DNA from: CAVPRW01 sp046727435 [NCBI: bacterium]
GTDB taxonomy: Bacteria > Tectomicrobia > Entotheonellia > J063
Direction: 5' to 3'
DNA length: 22,604 nucleotides
NCBI GenBank assembly: GCA_046727435.1
Contig: JBKPCR010000359.1
Coordinates: 1-22,604, forward strand
The notes beneath the pieces were generated by a model. The model made no database searches and was not told the origin of the DNA. It worked only from the letters and a program-made list of their open reading frames with translations. A program made the translations under genes and the position numbers. Of this stretch, positions 1 through 8,900 are shown piece after piece; position 1 is the first letter of the stretch; every line of letters starts with the position of its first letter.

Positions 1-1
1 C

Positions 2-400
2 GCCTATCAGGTCGGTTCCTGCCAGGCGGTCTTCGAGATGGCCGTGGCGTATAGCCGCACGCGTATCCAGTTTGGCCAGCCGATCGGGCGTTTCCAGCGC
101 GTGCAGGACCACATCATCGGCATGGTCAATCACCTGGACGCCGCGCGCTGGACTACCTATGAGGCCCTGTGGAAGCTTGACTCCGGGCGTCCAGCGGCCT
201 CCAGCGTGCATCTCGCTAAGGCAGTGACCAGCGAAGCCCATCTCAAGGTCTGCGACGGCGCCCATGAAGTGCACGCTGGCGTGGGCGTCATCCGTGAATA
301 TGGCCTGACGCTGCATACGCAGCGCTCACGCACACTCTATCCTCTGCTCGGCGATGCACGCTTTCACCGCCGCCGCATTGCAGATGCGCTGGGATGGTAA
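2..400 (+). CDS. Acyl-CoA dehydrogenase, C-terminal part (5' end outside window)
   Basis: The reading frame is open from the window edge, and 132 codons end at a TAA. The C-terminal alpha-helical domain of the acyl-CoA dehydrogenase family is recognisable from AVAYSRTRIQFGQPIGRFQ, followed by a helix ending VHAGVGVIREYGLTLH. In this family the R-x-Q-F-G-x-P-I segment lies near the bound flavin, and the enzyme oxidises an acyl-CoA thioester to the 2-enoyl form, passing electrons to ETF. The N-terminal and middle domains are missing because of the window boundary, so substrate chain length cannot be judged. It runs convergently towards the minus-strand module that follows and looks like the metabolic flank of the island. 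Confidence 0.9.
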   Translation, partial: AYQVGSCQAVFEMAVAYSRTRIQFGQPIGRFQRVQDHIIGMVNHLDAARWTTYEALWKLDSGRPAASSVHLAKAVTSEAHLKVCDGAHEVHAGVGVIREYGLTLHTQRSRTLYPLLGDARFHRRRIADALGW

Positions 401-546
401 ATGTACCCCCCTCGTCCTGGGAGAGCACAGACGCTAGGATAAGGATGGAGACAGCTTGTACAGTGCCTGTCTTCCCTGCGGAGAGGGTTAGGGAGAGGAA
501 CTGAAAGAAACAGGGCGAGCATAACGGCTCTTCCTGCTTCTATGGT
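401..546. other. Intergenic spacer with a CCCTCTCC-type sequence
   Basis: No gene is seen here. It separates the convergent acyl-CoA dehydrogenase and the minus-strand module. Around 472-500 the minus strand reads CCTCTCCCTAACCCTCTCCG. This resembles pyrimidine-rich intergenic repeats common in some environmental genomes, but only one copy is visible here, so repeat status is not shown. No convincing stem plus U-run terminator was found. Confidence 0.3.
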
Positions 547-705
547 TCACGAGGCTTTCGCAGGCGGCTTGACCTTCCGCAGGAGGAGTTTTGTAATCCG
601 GCGCAGCTTTGTGGGTGTGATCTCCGGGGGTGGTATGTAGCCCTCCGGCGTATAAAATCCCCCCTTGATAGGTTTTAGTTTAACGTTCTTTCCCACCGTC
701 TTCAT
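547..705 (-). CDS. Small 52-residue basic protein, third ORF of the PHP-ATPase/AlbA_2 operon
   Basis: An ATG at 705-703 opens a 52-codon frame ending in TGA at 549-547, starting 20 bases after the stop of the AlbA_2 gene on the same strand. The product is rich in Lys, Arg and Pro: it starts MKTVGKNVKLKPIKGGFYTP, continues with a GYIPPPEITP turn segment and ends in a basic helix-like stretch LRRITKLLLRKVKPP. A purine-rich AGAAGAAAG lies a few bases upstream as a possible ribosome binding site. I do not recognise the family. Its position makes it the natural third component of the module. Some AlbA_2/PHP-ATPase defence systems (Menshen, as I recall) have three genes, but I cannot confirm that this is the missing one. 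It could also be a spurious ORF. Confidence 0.45.
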   Translation of the reverse strand: MKTVGKNVKLKPIKGGFYTPEGYIPPPEITPTKLRRITKLLLRKVKPPAKAS

Positions 706-725
706 CGATCTTTCTTCTATGGAAG

Positions 726-1877
726 TCAGGGTTTCCTCGGAATCGTCAATAGCACTTCAAAGTCCCGGATCGCTATGCCAATGTCCCTGCCGATTGCCTC
801 TCGGACTAGCCGAATGATCCGACGCACCCCGGTCCCGGCCCGTGTGACCAGGCCCGCATCAGAGAGCCGGGCATAGATCCGTGGGTTACGAACCACATGC
901 ACCCCCGCGCGCATCGCTTCCTCATCTACGGTGCTAGGCGGCCTGCCAGGGGTGTGCACTTCAACCCGATCATCGAAGATAAACAGTCGCACAGCACCAC
1001 GGACGGTATAGTCCCGATGGGCCACCGCATTGACGATGGCTTCTCGCAAAGCCTCCTTGGGTAGCTCTGGCCTAGGCTCAGGCTCAAACCCATGAATGAC
1101 GTGGGGAACCCTGAGGTGCAGGTCCAGGAAGCGCTCGGCCTGATCGATCACATCCAGGAGGCGCCCAGTGAGGTCTTTTCTATCCGACGGTTCCACAGAA
1201 CTCTCCGTGCCGGGGAATCGCGCTGCATTGATCTGGGCAAACGGCAGGTGGCGCTGTGGCTCTCGACCGAAGAGGATGGTACCAGCAATCGTGGGATGTC
1301 CGCCTGAGAGCAGTCCCCAGTTGACGAGCAAGCGCTCTCGGCCGCTTTTTAACTCCTCCTGTCCGGTTGCCTCAAGATAACGATCCAAGGCGTCGAGGTC
1401 GAGATCGGTCAAGTCCAGCCGAGGCAGGGGAGTCTCATCGTAGTATAGGCTCTCAGCGGCCTGGAACAGCCGGAGCAGCTCCTCACGCGAGGCCTGGCGG
1501 CGCCCAGAGGTCGTGCGGATGTAGTAGACACCGCGATTGGTGCGATAGGGGCGCATATCGCCTTTGGGGATATTGACCACGACAACGGGTCTGGAGTGCG
1601 GCGAGGCACCGGGATAGAGGACCTCCTGGACCACGGTGATGGGTGGCTCGCAATTATTGACGGCCACGTTGTCGACATCGTGAGTCACGCGGTCCGAGTC
1701 TTCGACTCCCACGATTGCTCGATTGTTAGCAACTCCAAAGATGAGCTGCCCCCCATCTGTGTTGGCGAAAGCCACGAGGCTGGCCGCCAAGTCGTCGGGG
1801 CGAACCGGCCCTTCCTTGAATTCGGTGTGAAGGTCCTCCCAGCGGGCGACGCGTTCATGCAATTCGGAGAGATTCAT
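726..1877 (-). CDS. AlbA_2 (Schlafen-like) domain and GHKL-type ATP-binding protein, RecG-related regulator family
   Basis: The 383-residue product begins with an AlbA_2/Schlafen-type domain at about 10-130: HTEFKEG near residue 17, then LVAFANTDGGQLIFGVANN at about 34-52. The C-terminal part carries the HATPase_c_4 signature of COG2865-type proteins: EAIVNAVAHRDY at about 279-290, HTPGRPPS near 308, RNPRI near 330 and a GTG motif near 348. Such proteins are annotated as putative transcriptional regulators or RecG-like, although no helicase domain is present. The ATG (1877-1875) overlaps the TGA of the upstream PHP-ATPase gene as ATGA, which indicates translational coupling and fixes the start. 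The coupling argues that the two proteins act together. A role as DNA or RNA sensor, regulator or Schlafen-type nuclease is inference. There is no sign of truncation. Confidence 0.85.
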   Translation of the reverse strand: MNLSELHERVARWEDLHTEFKEGPVRPDDLAASLVAFANTDGGQLIFGVANNRAIVGVEDSDRVTHDVDNVAVNNCEPPITVVQEVLYPGASPHSRPVVVVNIPKGDMRPYRTNRGVYYIRTTSGRRQASREELLRLFQAAESLYYDETPLPRLDLTDLDLDALDRYLEATGQEELKSGRERLLVNWGLLSGGHPTIAGTILFGREPQRHLPFAQINAARFPGTESSVEPSDRKDLTGRLLDVIDQAERFLDLHLRVPHVIHGFEPEPRPELPKEALREAIVNAVAHRDYTVRGAVRLFIFDDRVEVHTPGRPPSTVDEEAMRAGVHVVRNPRIYARLSDAGLVTRAGTGVRRIIRLVREAIGRDIGIAIRDFEVLLTIPRKP

Positions 1878-4660
1878 GACCGTACTCGCAATCCGCCATA
1901 TTTTTCTGCCCGCCGCTGGAAGGCTTCCTCGCCGCCTTCCATGATGGCCTTCACTAACTCTCGAGTGGCAGGATCGTCGATAGAGGTACAGCCGACGATC
2001 TGGGCGCGGCCTTCACGTGTCTCAAGGGCAAGCACAAGTTCGGCATCGCCGAGCACAGGAATATTCGCGTTATGGGTTGCCGCAATGATCTGGCGTCGTT
2101 TTGTCTGATCCTTGAGTCCCTTCTGCTCCCGTAAGATCTGCACGACATCTTCGTAGACGAAGCGGTTGTCCAGATCGTCCTCCGGCTGATCGAGTATAAG
2201 CACACGACCCTCAAGCGCAAACAACAGAAGTAAGATGACCGTTGCCCGTTGGCCCACCGACAAGTGATCAAGCGAGCGATACTGGCCGTTGACCTTGAGG
2301 TCAACCCGCAGAGCATCGGGCGGGATGAGGGTTTCCAGGTCGAAGAGTCGAGACTCCTCAGCGGTAAGCCACTTCACAAGCCGGTCAGCCATAGCGGGCG
2401 TGAGGCCAAATCTCCTTCGAATTTCTTCGATCCCAGACTGTATTGCCTCGCCGAGCGCGATACCATCCGTCGCCTCCGGTGCCGTCAATTGATCGAGCGC
2501 ATCCTGGGACACCCCTGATCCCCGTAACAGGGCAGCCAACCGATCTTTGTAGTCGTGTTTCTGGCCCTTGAACTCGACTTCGAGCCGAATCCGGCTTTGG
2601 AGAAGCCTCTCGATCGCCTCGGCTCTTTCCCGCCGCAACTGATGTTCAGCAAGCCTGCAATCTCTGACTTCAGCGAGGAGAACAAGTCGAACTTCTTGAA
2701 GCTCTTTGAGTTGAGTTTCGCCCCGGTCCAATTCTTCGATCAGGGGTGTCAGAGCCGTTCGCTCTTCAGCCAATCTTAGGAGCCGGTCTGGGTCTAGGGC
2801 CTCGGTCTGAGTCTCTTGTTTGATGCGATTGATCTCTTCTTGTAAAGGGCGGATTGTCGTCTGCCAGCGGGCACCCAACTCCTTCAGGGCGCTCTCAGAG
2901 TCGTTAAATAGTGATTCTGCCTGTTCAAGCACGCTTGCCAGGCCATGCCGCAGTCGCTCGACGATCTGCGCAGCTTCCTCAAGAATGGCTTTCTGTTGGC
3001 TTTTCCCGCGCAACAAACTCCGGTGAGCTGTTTCCAACGGAGCCAGAAGATTATGACACCGCTCCGACCAGTCTTGGTGTACGTTTCTGACCGTCTCCGT
3101 TGCCCCGCGCAACTGCTGGCCGTCGCTGCGTAGTTGGGTGGCGTCACGAAGCTTCTCTGCAGCTCCATGCCTTTCGTACACTTCGATTTCATGCTCGACC
3201 GCTTTGAGTCGCTGTTGATATTCGTCGCGTTTTGTGAGCCTGCCACGAACCTCCAGAATCGTGCGCCCATTAGTGCGTAAGCGCTCGATCGCCTGTTGGA
3301 CGGCGTTCGCACGCGTGCGCGCCTCTTCGCCGATTAATTCGTCGAGAAGGGCCAGGCGATATTCTTCACTCGCGGAGACGGCGTAGATTTCCCGTTGCCC
3401 AAGGATCGTCGGTCCACCGCTGGGGCCGAGCAAATCGGATGGATCGATGGTCACAGGCTTCTCAGAGTCCGCGTCCACCACTCGTGGTTCCTCGCCCCAT
3501 ACGCGCGTGATCCTGTAGCGTCGGGTGTTGCCATTACCAATGGGGCGCTCCAAAACCACTTCCACTTTACCTCCGCTCCCGAGTGCGTGCCGCACAAGCT
3601 CTTCACGGTAGGACTGATCGGTGTAGGGCTCCATCGAGAGGGCATAGCGGAGGGTCTCGATGATAGCGGACTTGCCAACCCCTCTCCCCCCAATGATGAC
3701 ATTTAGATCGTCATTCCAGGCAATGGCGAGATTGCCAAGAAAGCCTGAGCCAGTCACCACAATCCGCTGAATCTTGGCGTGGACAGCAGCAGGAACCTCT
3801 CCAATACTCAGTCGTGTTTCCGGGTCATGCAGGGCAAGCCGCAGCGCTTCCAGATCGATGGCGCTGAGTTTCAGGTAGGTTGCACGCAGCCTTCCATCGG
3901 CTCGCCTTTTGGTTCCGATCTCGTCGATGCACTTCGGATCAGAAAACTCGACAAGGGATAGACGTTCGAAGAATTTCGAGCTTGGGACACCCGTGGATTG
4001 GAGCTTTCGCACCTCCGCTTCTGGACAATGCTCCAGGGCATCAGGAGATATCTCCTTCAGGAGTTTGGCTGCTTCACCAGGTTGGAAGCTCTTACAGAGT
4101 CCATTTGGCTGGTCGGGATGGGGAAAGATCAAGAGGCATCCGAAACGTGCACAAAGCCGCTTCAGCGTATCCGTCACGTGCTCCTTTGGCTCGATATCGC
4201 GGTGCTTTCTATTTGGAGTGAATAGGGGCCTTGCCCCATCACGATCCAGCGTTAGCAGAAATGAGTTGACTTGCTCGATGTCCGTGGCCTCGTCGAACAC
4301 GGCTAGCACATGAAGGCCTCTTACCACTGAGAAGGAGATTTCGACTCCGGGCAGCAAGGTAATGCCGTAGTTGCGGGCCTGCTCACGTATTGGAATAAAC
4401 CATTCCTGGCGAATGCCATTGTAATCGGTAATCGCCCCAACCTGGATATGTGCGTCTTGCATTTGGCGGACATAAGTCTCGATAATCTTCTGGCGCCCTG
4501 CCTCCGTCTGGATGTCTGCGCCATTTGGACAGCGGAATGAATCGACCCCTGGCGAGTGCAGGTGCAGATCGACCCTACGCCAGACTGCCCCGCAGGAGGT
4601 ATCCCCATGCGTCGAGGACTCCGGACTTACGGTGACATCCGTGCTAGACCGAGCTGCCAT
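1874..4660 (-). CDS. PHP-domain and SMC/RecN-like AAA ATPase, TrlF-like
   Basis: The 928-residue protein has a PHP phosphoesterase-like domain at the N-terminus: DLHLHSPG with H33 and H35, ITDYN with D79, GVEISF with E107, H117, and FPHPDQ with H181. These are candidate metal ligands for hydrolysis of nucleotides or nucleic acid. An ABC/SMC-type ATPase follows, with Walker A GGRGVGKS at 324-331, a long helical, coiled-coil-like region at about 440-740, a signature LSVGQ at about 800, Walker B LILDQPEDD at about 821-829, and an AATHNANIP switch-His segment near 860. This architecture matches what is called TrlF-like and also the large ATPase of some phage-defence modules. The start is supported by AAGGAGG seven bases upstream (4667-4673) and a promoter further up. 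It is first in a minus-strand operon with the AlbA_2 gene. The defence role is inferred from domains and neighbours. Confidence 0.88.
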   Translation of the reverse strand: MAARSSTDVTVSPESSTHGDTSCGAVWRRVDLHLHSPGVDSFRCPNGADIQTEAGRQKIIETYVRQMQDAHIQVGAITDYNGIRQEWFIPIREQARNYGITLLPGVEISFSVVRGLHVLAVFDEATDIEQVNSFLLTLDRDGARPLFTPNRKHRDIEPKEHVTDTLKRLCARFGCLLIFPHPDQPNGLCKSFQPGEAAKLLKEISPDALEHCPEAEVRKLQSTGVPSSKFFERLSLVEFSDPKCIDEIGTKRRADGRLRATYLKLSAIDLEALRLALHDPETRLSIGEVPAAVHAKIQRIVVTGSGFLGNLAIAWNDDLNVIIGGRGVGKSAIIETLRYALSMEPYTDQSYREELVRHALGSGGKVEVVLERPIGNGNTRRYRITRVWGEEPRVVDADSEKPVTIDPSDLLGPSGGPTILGQREIYAVSASEEYRLALLDELIGEEARTRANAVQQAIERLRTNGRTILEVRGRLTKRDEYQQRLKAVEHEIEVYERHGAAEKLRDATQLRSDGQQLRGATETVRNVHQDWSERCHNLLAPLETAHRSLLRGKSQQKAILEEAAQIVERLRHGLASVLEQAESLFNDSESALKELGARWQTTIRPLQEEINRIKQETQTEALDPDRLLRLAEERTALTPLIEELDRGETQLKELQEVRLVLLAEVRDCRLAEHQLRRERAEAIERLLQSRIRLEVEFKGQKHDYKDRLAALLRGSGVSQDALDQLTAPEATDGIALGEAIQSGIEEIRRRFGLTPAMADRLVKWLTAEESRLFDLETLIPPDALRVDLKVNGQYRSLDHLSVGQRATVILLLLFALEGRVLILDQPEDDLDNRFVYEDVVQILREQKGLKDQTKRRQIIAATHNANIPVLGDAELVLALETREGRAQIVGCTSIDDPATRELVKAIMEGGEEAFQRRAEKYGGLRVRS

Positions 4661-4666
4661 TGCTTG

Positions 4667-4673
4667 CCTCCTT
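4667..4673 (-). promoter_or_regulatory. Shine-Dalgarno of the PHP-ATPase gene
   Basis: AAGGAGG on the minus strand, seven bases before the ATG at 4660. It is a strong site and decides the start of this gene. Confidence 0.7.
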
Positions 4674-4697
4674 CCCTCTATCGTTTAACTGGCGCGT

Positions 4698-4727
4698 AGC
4701 ATAGACATGCCTGTCACGTTTTGTCAA
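4698..4727 (-). promoter_or_regulatory. Sigma70-type promoter of the PHP-ATPase operon
   Basis: On the minus strand TTGACA (4727-4722) is followed after 18 bases by TATGCT (4703-4698), about 40 bases before the ATG at 4660. The -35 box is perfect and the -10 box good. The spacer is one base longer than ideal. Confidence 0.6.
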
Positions 4728-4951
4728 ACGCCATGCATGGATGGGACATCAATCGATTGCTATAGTCTCTGTCGAGCTCTGCCTTAGATTCTAACGAGGA
4801 GAAGGGATGAATGGCATTCATAGACTACAAGGAAGTAGCTGGCCGAGGTGGGGGGAGATAATAAAAGTCTTGCACCGATGGGATAATGTAGGTAAAACTC
4901 CTGGAGCAACATAACTCTGATGAACCGGCCTACCTGATAGATGGCAAAAGG
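4728..4951. other. Gene-free spacer upstream of the antitoxin remnant
   Basis: No supported gene lies here. A 35-codon frame starting at ATG 4807, preceded by GAGGAGAAGGG, ends at a TAA before the antitoxin remnant. It is not in the same frame and has no recognisable content, so it is not called. Confidence 0.3.
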
Positions 4952-5263
4952 ATGCCCTTCATGCCACGACCCCAAGACTTTGTAGAGGCCAGGCTCTACG
5001 ATAGCGGAGTGGATGTCATTCAGGATGCCCTGCGCCATCTACTACGCGCACGTCCTGAGCCGCGCATTTAGCTGGCTATACATCGCTATCGAATTGAAGG
5101 AATTTGCCTGCCGAAGGCCGCCAGCCTGGCCAGCGTTAGCTGGGCTCAGATGAAAGACATTCGGGGAGGGCGGGACATCCAGCCTCGACTAGGCTCGGAA
5201 ACTTGGGAAGAGGCCAAGGCGGAAGTACAAACCTTACGAGATCATTTCCAGGCTCAACCATGA
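4952..5263 (+). pseudogene. UPF0175-type antitoxin gene with one in-frame stop
   Basis: A single reading frame runs from ATG 4952 (or ATG 4961) to TGA 5261-5263, interrupted only by TAG at 5069-5071. The first half contains RLYDSGVDVIQDALRHLLRA, the second ICLPKAASLASVSWAQMKDI and then ETWEEAKAEVQTLRDHF. A ribbon-helix-helix-like YDS-x-x-x-x-I-x-x-ALR-x-L-x-R segment followed by a YR-x-EG-I-x-L-x-KAA-x-LA-x-S-W helix-turn-helix is the pattern I know from UPF0175-type antitoxins. In those the two parts are contiguous, so the TAG sits where a coding codon is expected, for example CAG. No PIN-domain toxin partner is seen beside it. It is probably a dead antitoxin left by a lost toxin-antitoxin pair. 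The family call is by motif memory only. Confidence 0.55.
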
Positions 5264-5372
5264 GTGCCATCGCGAACACTACGATAATCTCAAACTTCGT
5301 TAGTATGGGCCAGCATGGAAATGGTTCAAGGGCTCCACATTTAGGGTGGACCAACGAATGAAAGGACCGACA

Positions 5373-5798
5373 ATGAACGAGGCGACTCTGCCAAGAGATC
5401 TGGTCGTCTTTCTTCTGCCCTTCCTCCCCTACCTGCTGAAAGCCGGAGAAAAGGCAGCCGAGGAAGCCGGGAAAAAACTAGGTGCTGATGCTTGGGAGTG
5501 GGCCAAGACCTTGTGGGGCAAATTGCGTCCCAAAGTGAAGGCCAAACCATCTATTCGTGAAGCCGTGGAGTATGCGGCCGCTGCGCCGGATGACGCATAC
5601 GCAGAGGCTGCCCTGCGTCTGCAATTGCGGAAGCTATTCGCTGACGATGAAGCACTGGCCATGGAAATAGCACAGTTATGGGCGGAGGCCAAAGCTAATG
5701 GTGTGACGATTATTGCGGCTGGCAAACGCAGTGTAGCAGCGCAGAATATCCAAGGTAGCATCATCACCACCGGTAACCAGAACATTGTGCAGGGCTAG
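5373..5798 (+). CDS. Small protein with hydrophobic N-terminus and GSxxTGNxN tail, partner of the STAND NTPase
   Basis: The start chosen is ATG 5373, six bases after AAAGGA, giving 141 residues. ATG 5358 or GTG 5346 are possible in the same frame. Residues 10-22 (LVVFLLPFLPYLL) form a short hydrophobic stretch that might enter a membrane, although two prolines interrupt it. Alanine-rich, charged helices follow to about residue 110. The last 30 residues, VTIIAAGKRSVAAQNIQGSI then ITTGNQNIVQG, form a repetitive tail of the kind often ending GDRSVAIGG-x-V-x-GS-x-I-x-TGDGN. The same motif recurs near the N-terminus of the large NTPase downstream. I have seen similar small proteins beside STAND NTPases but know of no assigned function. 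An effector or adaptor that docks through the tail is the natural inference. Confidence 0.8.
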   Translation: MNEATLPRDLVVFLLPFLPYLLKAGEKAAEEAGKKLGADAWEWAKTLWGKLRPKVKAKPSIREAVEYAAAAPDDAYAEAALRLQLRKLFADDEALAMEIAQLWAEAKANGVTIIAAGKRSVAAQNIQGSIITTGNQNIVQG

Positions 5799-5858
5799 CA
5801 TAACCGTCCGAGCTGTCCGAGATGTAGGCAGCCATTGTCCGCAAAGCCATGAGATCAA

Positions 5859-5874
5859 GTATGCATTTGCATAC
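5859..5874. promoter_or_regulatory. Perfect 7-2-7 inverted repeat, possible operator
   Basis: GTATGCATTTGCATAC is a perfect 7-base inverted repeat around a TT centre. It lies in the 152-base gap between the small-protein gene and the NTPase gene, 77 bases before the NTPase start. Length and symmetry suit a dimeric regulator. No regulator gene is adjacent. Confidence 0.35.
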
Positions 5875-5950
5875 GGCCCCGCCATTGGCCACAGATATCC
5901 GTTGGAGAAACATGATGAGGGCGAGCGAGGAGGCCGGGGGATAGCAACCT

Positions 5951-8900
5951 ATGCCTGAATCTCATGATCTTCGCTCAATCCTGGAACGTATGGCAGCCAG
6001 CACCAACTCTGATACCGACATTCAGATGCTACTAGACAGTTTACAGGCCGGGCAGATTGTTCTAGCTAGTGGTGAGCGAGCTGTAGCCCTTGGTGGGGAC
6101 GTGAACGATACCGTCATCATCACAGGCAACGGTAACCTGGTATGTATTTTTAAAGGCGCTGACGCCGAGGCTCTTCGGAAACTTATACAGCAATTAACTC
6201 CAGCGCAGATTTATTCTGCATGTAAACTTGCCACGCCCTTCCTAGCCAAGGACCTGCTCAGGGGCCAAACTGTTATTCCTCGCAAGAATATCCAGACCCT
6301 ATTGGATAGGTTTCTCACTGCTCATGTGAGATACTGCCTCCTCCGAGGCCCTTCAGGGGTTGGCAAATCGGTCATGATGGCCGGAGAAGCCCTTCGCATT
6401 CTCGAAAGCGGTTGGGCTGCGCTTTTGATGCGTGCACAAGATTTCTCACTTCAATATCTGGCTGAAAGGGTCGCTCAGGACGGTTTAAGGTGGCGAACAA
6501 CACCAGACTGGCGTCAGGTCGTGGTTGAACCGTGGGAGGGGGACTTACCTCCTAATTTGCGGGGGTTCGCTCTACTGATAGATGCGCTAGACAAAGCAGA
6601 CCTCAGCAAGATGGTGCCCGAGCTACTGAAACTGCATGATGGGATCGGCGGAGTGTCTTCCGATCGCCTCAAAGTCATCCTGTCTTGCCACGACTTCACA
6701 TGGGATAGGCTAAGCCAGCAAGTACCGTTCTGGCAAGATGCGGGGACATTTTCCCACCAGACTGGCTCTGGTGTCGAGGTTATCACGATCACCGATTTTG
6801 AAGCAGAGGAATTAGACAGTGCTCTGCAGGCAATTAATGCGCGAGAGTTACTCACCCATCGGAGACCTGGTGAATGGGCTGATCCGCACGTTGAGGCAAT
6901 CCGCAATCTCCTCCAGCATCCAGGCACGTTTGGCCTTTATGCGACCTTGCATAGCTCTGGTGATGTACCCTCTATTCAGAATCTGACCTGGAGTCGACTG
7001 GTTGAACAGTATCTGGGGGAGGCACTGACCGAGGCTGGAGCGCAATGCAGCATCAACCCCGAATCTTTGAAGGAGCAGCTCATCAACTTGGCAAAGCTGG
7101 CCAGACAGGAGAAATCGAGGGATATGTACTTGTCTGTGGATAGGGTCGAGGAAGCCATCCCCGATCTAGACCTTGACCGGTCCGACCCAACTCTGTCACG
7201 ATATGCAGCTTTATTGAGGCATGGAGTTCTGCACGAGCGTCCTGCGACCGTCGGAAGGCGGCTGGTAGGCTTTCATATCGCCGATGTCGGGAGCTACCTC
7301 CTTTCTCTCGCGTTGGAACGAGAGGCTCACGGCCTTTCGGAGAGCGAACTGCATACAAAGCTCACAACGTGGTTACGTGGGGCCTACGGCTACCCCCCTC
7401 TGTTGGATGCCATCTTAGCCTGGATAGACCGTTTGGCCGACACGCCGCAGAATCCAAGCCTGCTCCTTCTCCTTGACGCCCTGGTGGAAGAACCCTTTCG
7501 GACAGAGGTCGTTTTTCGCCTGGTACGACCGACCGTTATGAAATCGCTGTTCGCAGCAATCAGGCGGAAGGATTCCCATGATTTCTATGCTTATGGAGAG
7601 GCAGCCAAAGCCGTCAGACCTTTGTCGGAGGCGTTGGAGGAGATTCGACGCCATCTCTATGACTGTTACTCTCAGGCGCGCCGGTTAGCTGCCCAACTGG
7701 CTGGACTTCATCGCGATATTCAGGCGATCCTGGGACTGCTTGAACTACTGCAGGATGACGAGAGAGACGTAGAAGAAGCAGCGTATGAAGCACTTGGTCG
7801 TATCGGCAAACCTGCGGTGCGGCCACTTCTCGGAGTCATTCACGACGCGTCACAATCAGCGAAATTTCGAAGCCGTTGTGTGGAGGCTTTGGGTAGAATT
7901 GGATTTCGAGATGGCGAGGTCTCTGTAGTGTTGACAAGCTGTCTGCTCGATGGGCAGGCTAGTGATATAGGCTTGTTACACAGTGCATTGCTGGCGGCGG
8001 TCCATCTGCGCGATGTGAAGCAGACTTCTCATGCCGTCGGTGCACTTTGGTCTGATGATTGGCAGATTGTGCTGGCCGCAGCCCAACTCCTCACCGAAAG
8101 ACCTGAGCCATCCGCCTTTTCAGCGCTGCGAGAGACGCTAGGGCGGTGGAGTGCTCTCGAACGTGGCTCTATGGCACAAAGCTTGGTGCTACGACAGTTA
8201 CTTGCAGCGCTGATTGAAATGGAAAGACTTGAAGCAACCAGGGCTGCCATCGAGTTCCTCCGAGCAAGTTTGCAGAGTTCCGGAGACTCATCGCCGGTCT
8301 GGGCTATTTGGGCGGCAGATGGCTTGGGTTTATCCGAAACCCGTCTACTCATCTTCGAAGATATAATCCAGCGGCTCGATCAGGCACCGCAGGATCACCT
8401 CCTCTGGCATAGCTTCGACCGGCTCAGCACGACCTGGCAGCCAGATCACTTGACAGCACTGGGCGAGGCGACGCAGCAGTTTGCAGATCAAGGTATCGAT
8501 GTGGCCCAGCGGATTGTGGATGGAATCATCCAGGGCTTGCAGGCAACCGACGATCGTCCCCTACACCAGGAGCACGCCCAGGCTTATGCTCTGCGCGCGC
8601 TTGCGAAGTGCCAGGCAGATGGCTTCGCGGCGGAAGTGAGCCGACTGCTACCGTATGCGGATGGGCCATTTGTTCTGGGCATTTGCGAAGCTTTGTGGGT
8701 CATCGGAGATCCGAAGGCCGAAGAAGCATTGTTGCATAAGCTAGAGCAGCCTGCCTCTCAGGGGCAGTCAGCCTGGTTTGAGCGAAATCGCATTATCCGC
8801 GCCCTTGGAACCTGCGGCACAAAACGGGGAGGTGCGGCTGTGCTCGCCTATCTGCGCTCCGAGCCGAAGATCTCGACTAACATCCCACGGGAAGCAATCT

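Noticed and set aside
4807-4914. Short frame with a good ribosome site before the antitoxin remnant
   Set aside because: It encodes 35 residues with no recognisable content and is out of frame with the remnant.
5849-5944. 31-codon frame between the small-protein gene and the NTPase gene
   Set aside because: No ribosome site, no protein-like pattern, and it spans the palindrome; taken as chance.
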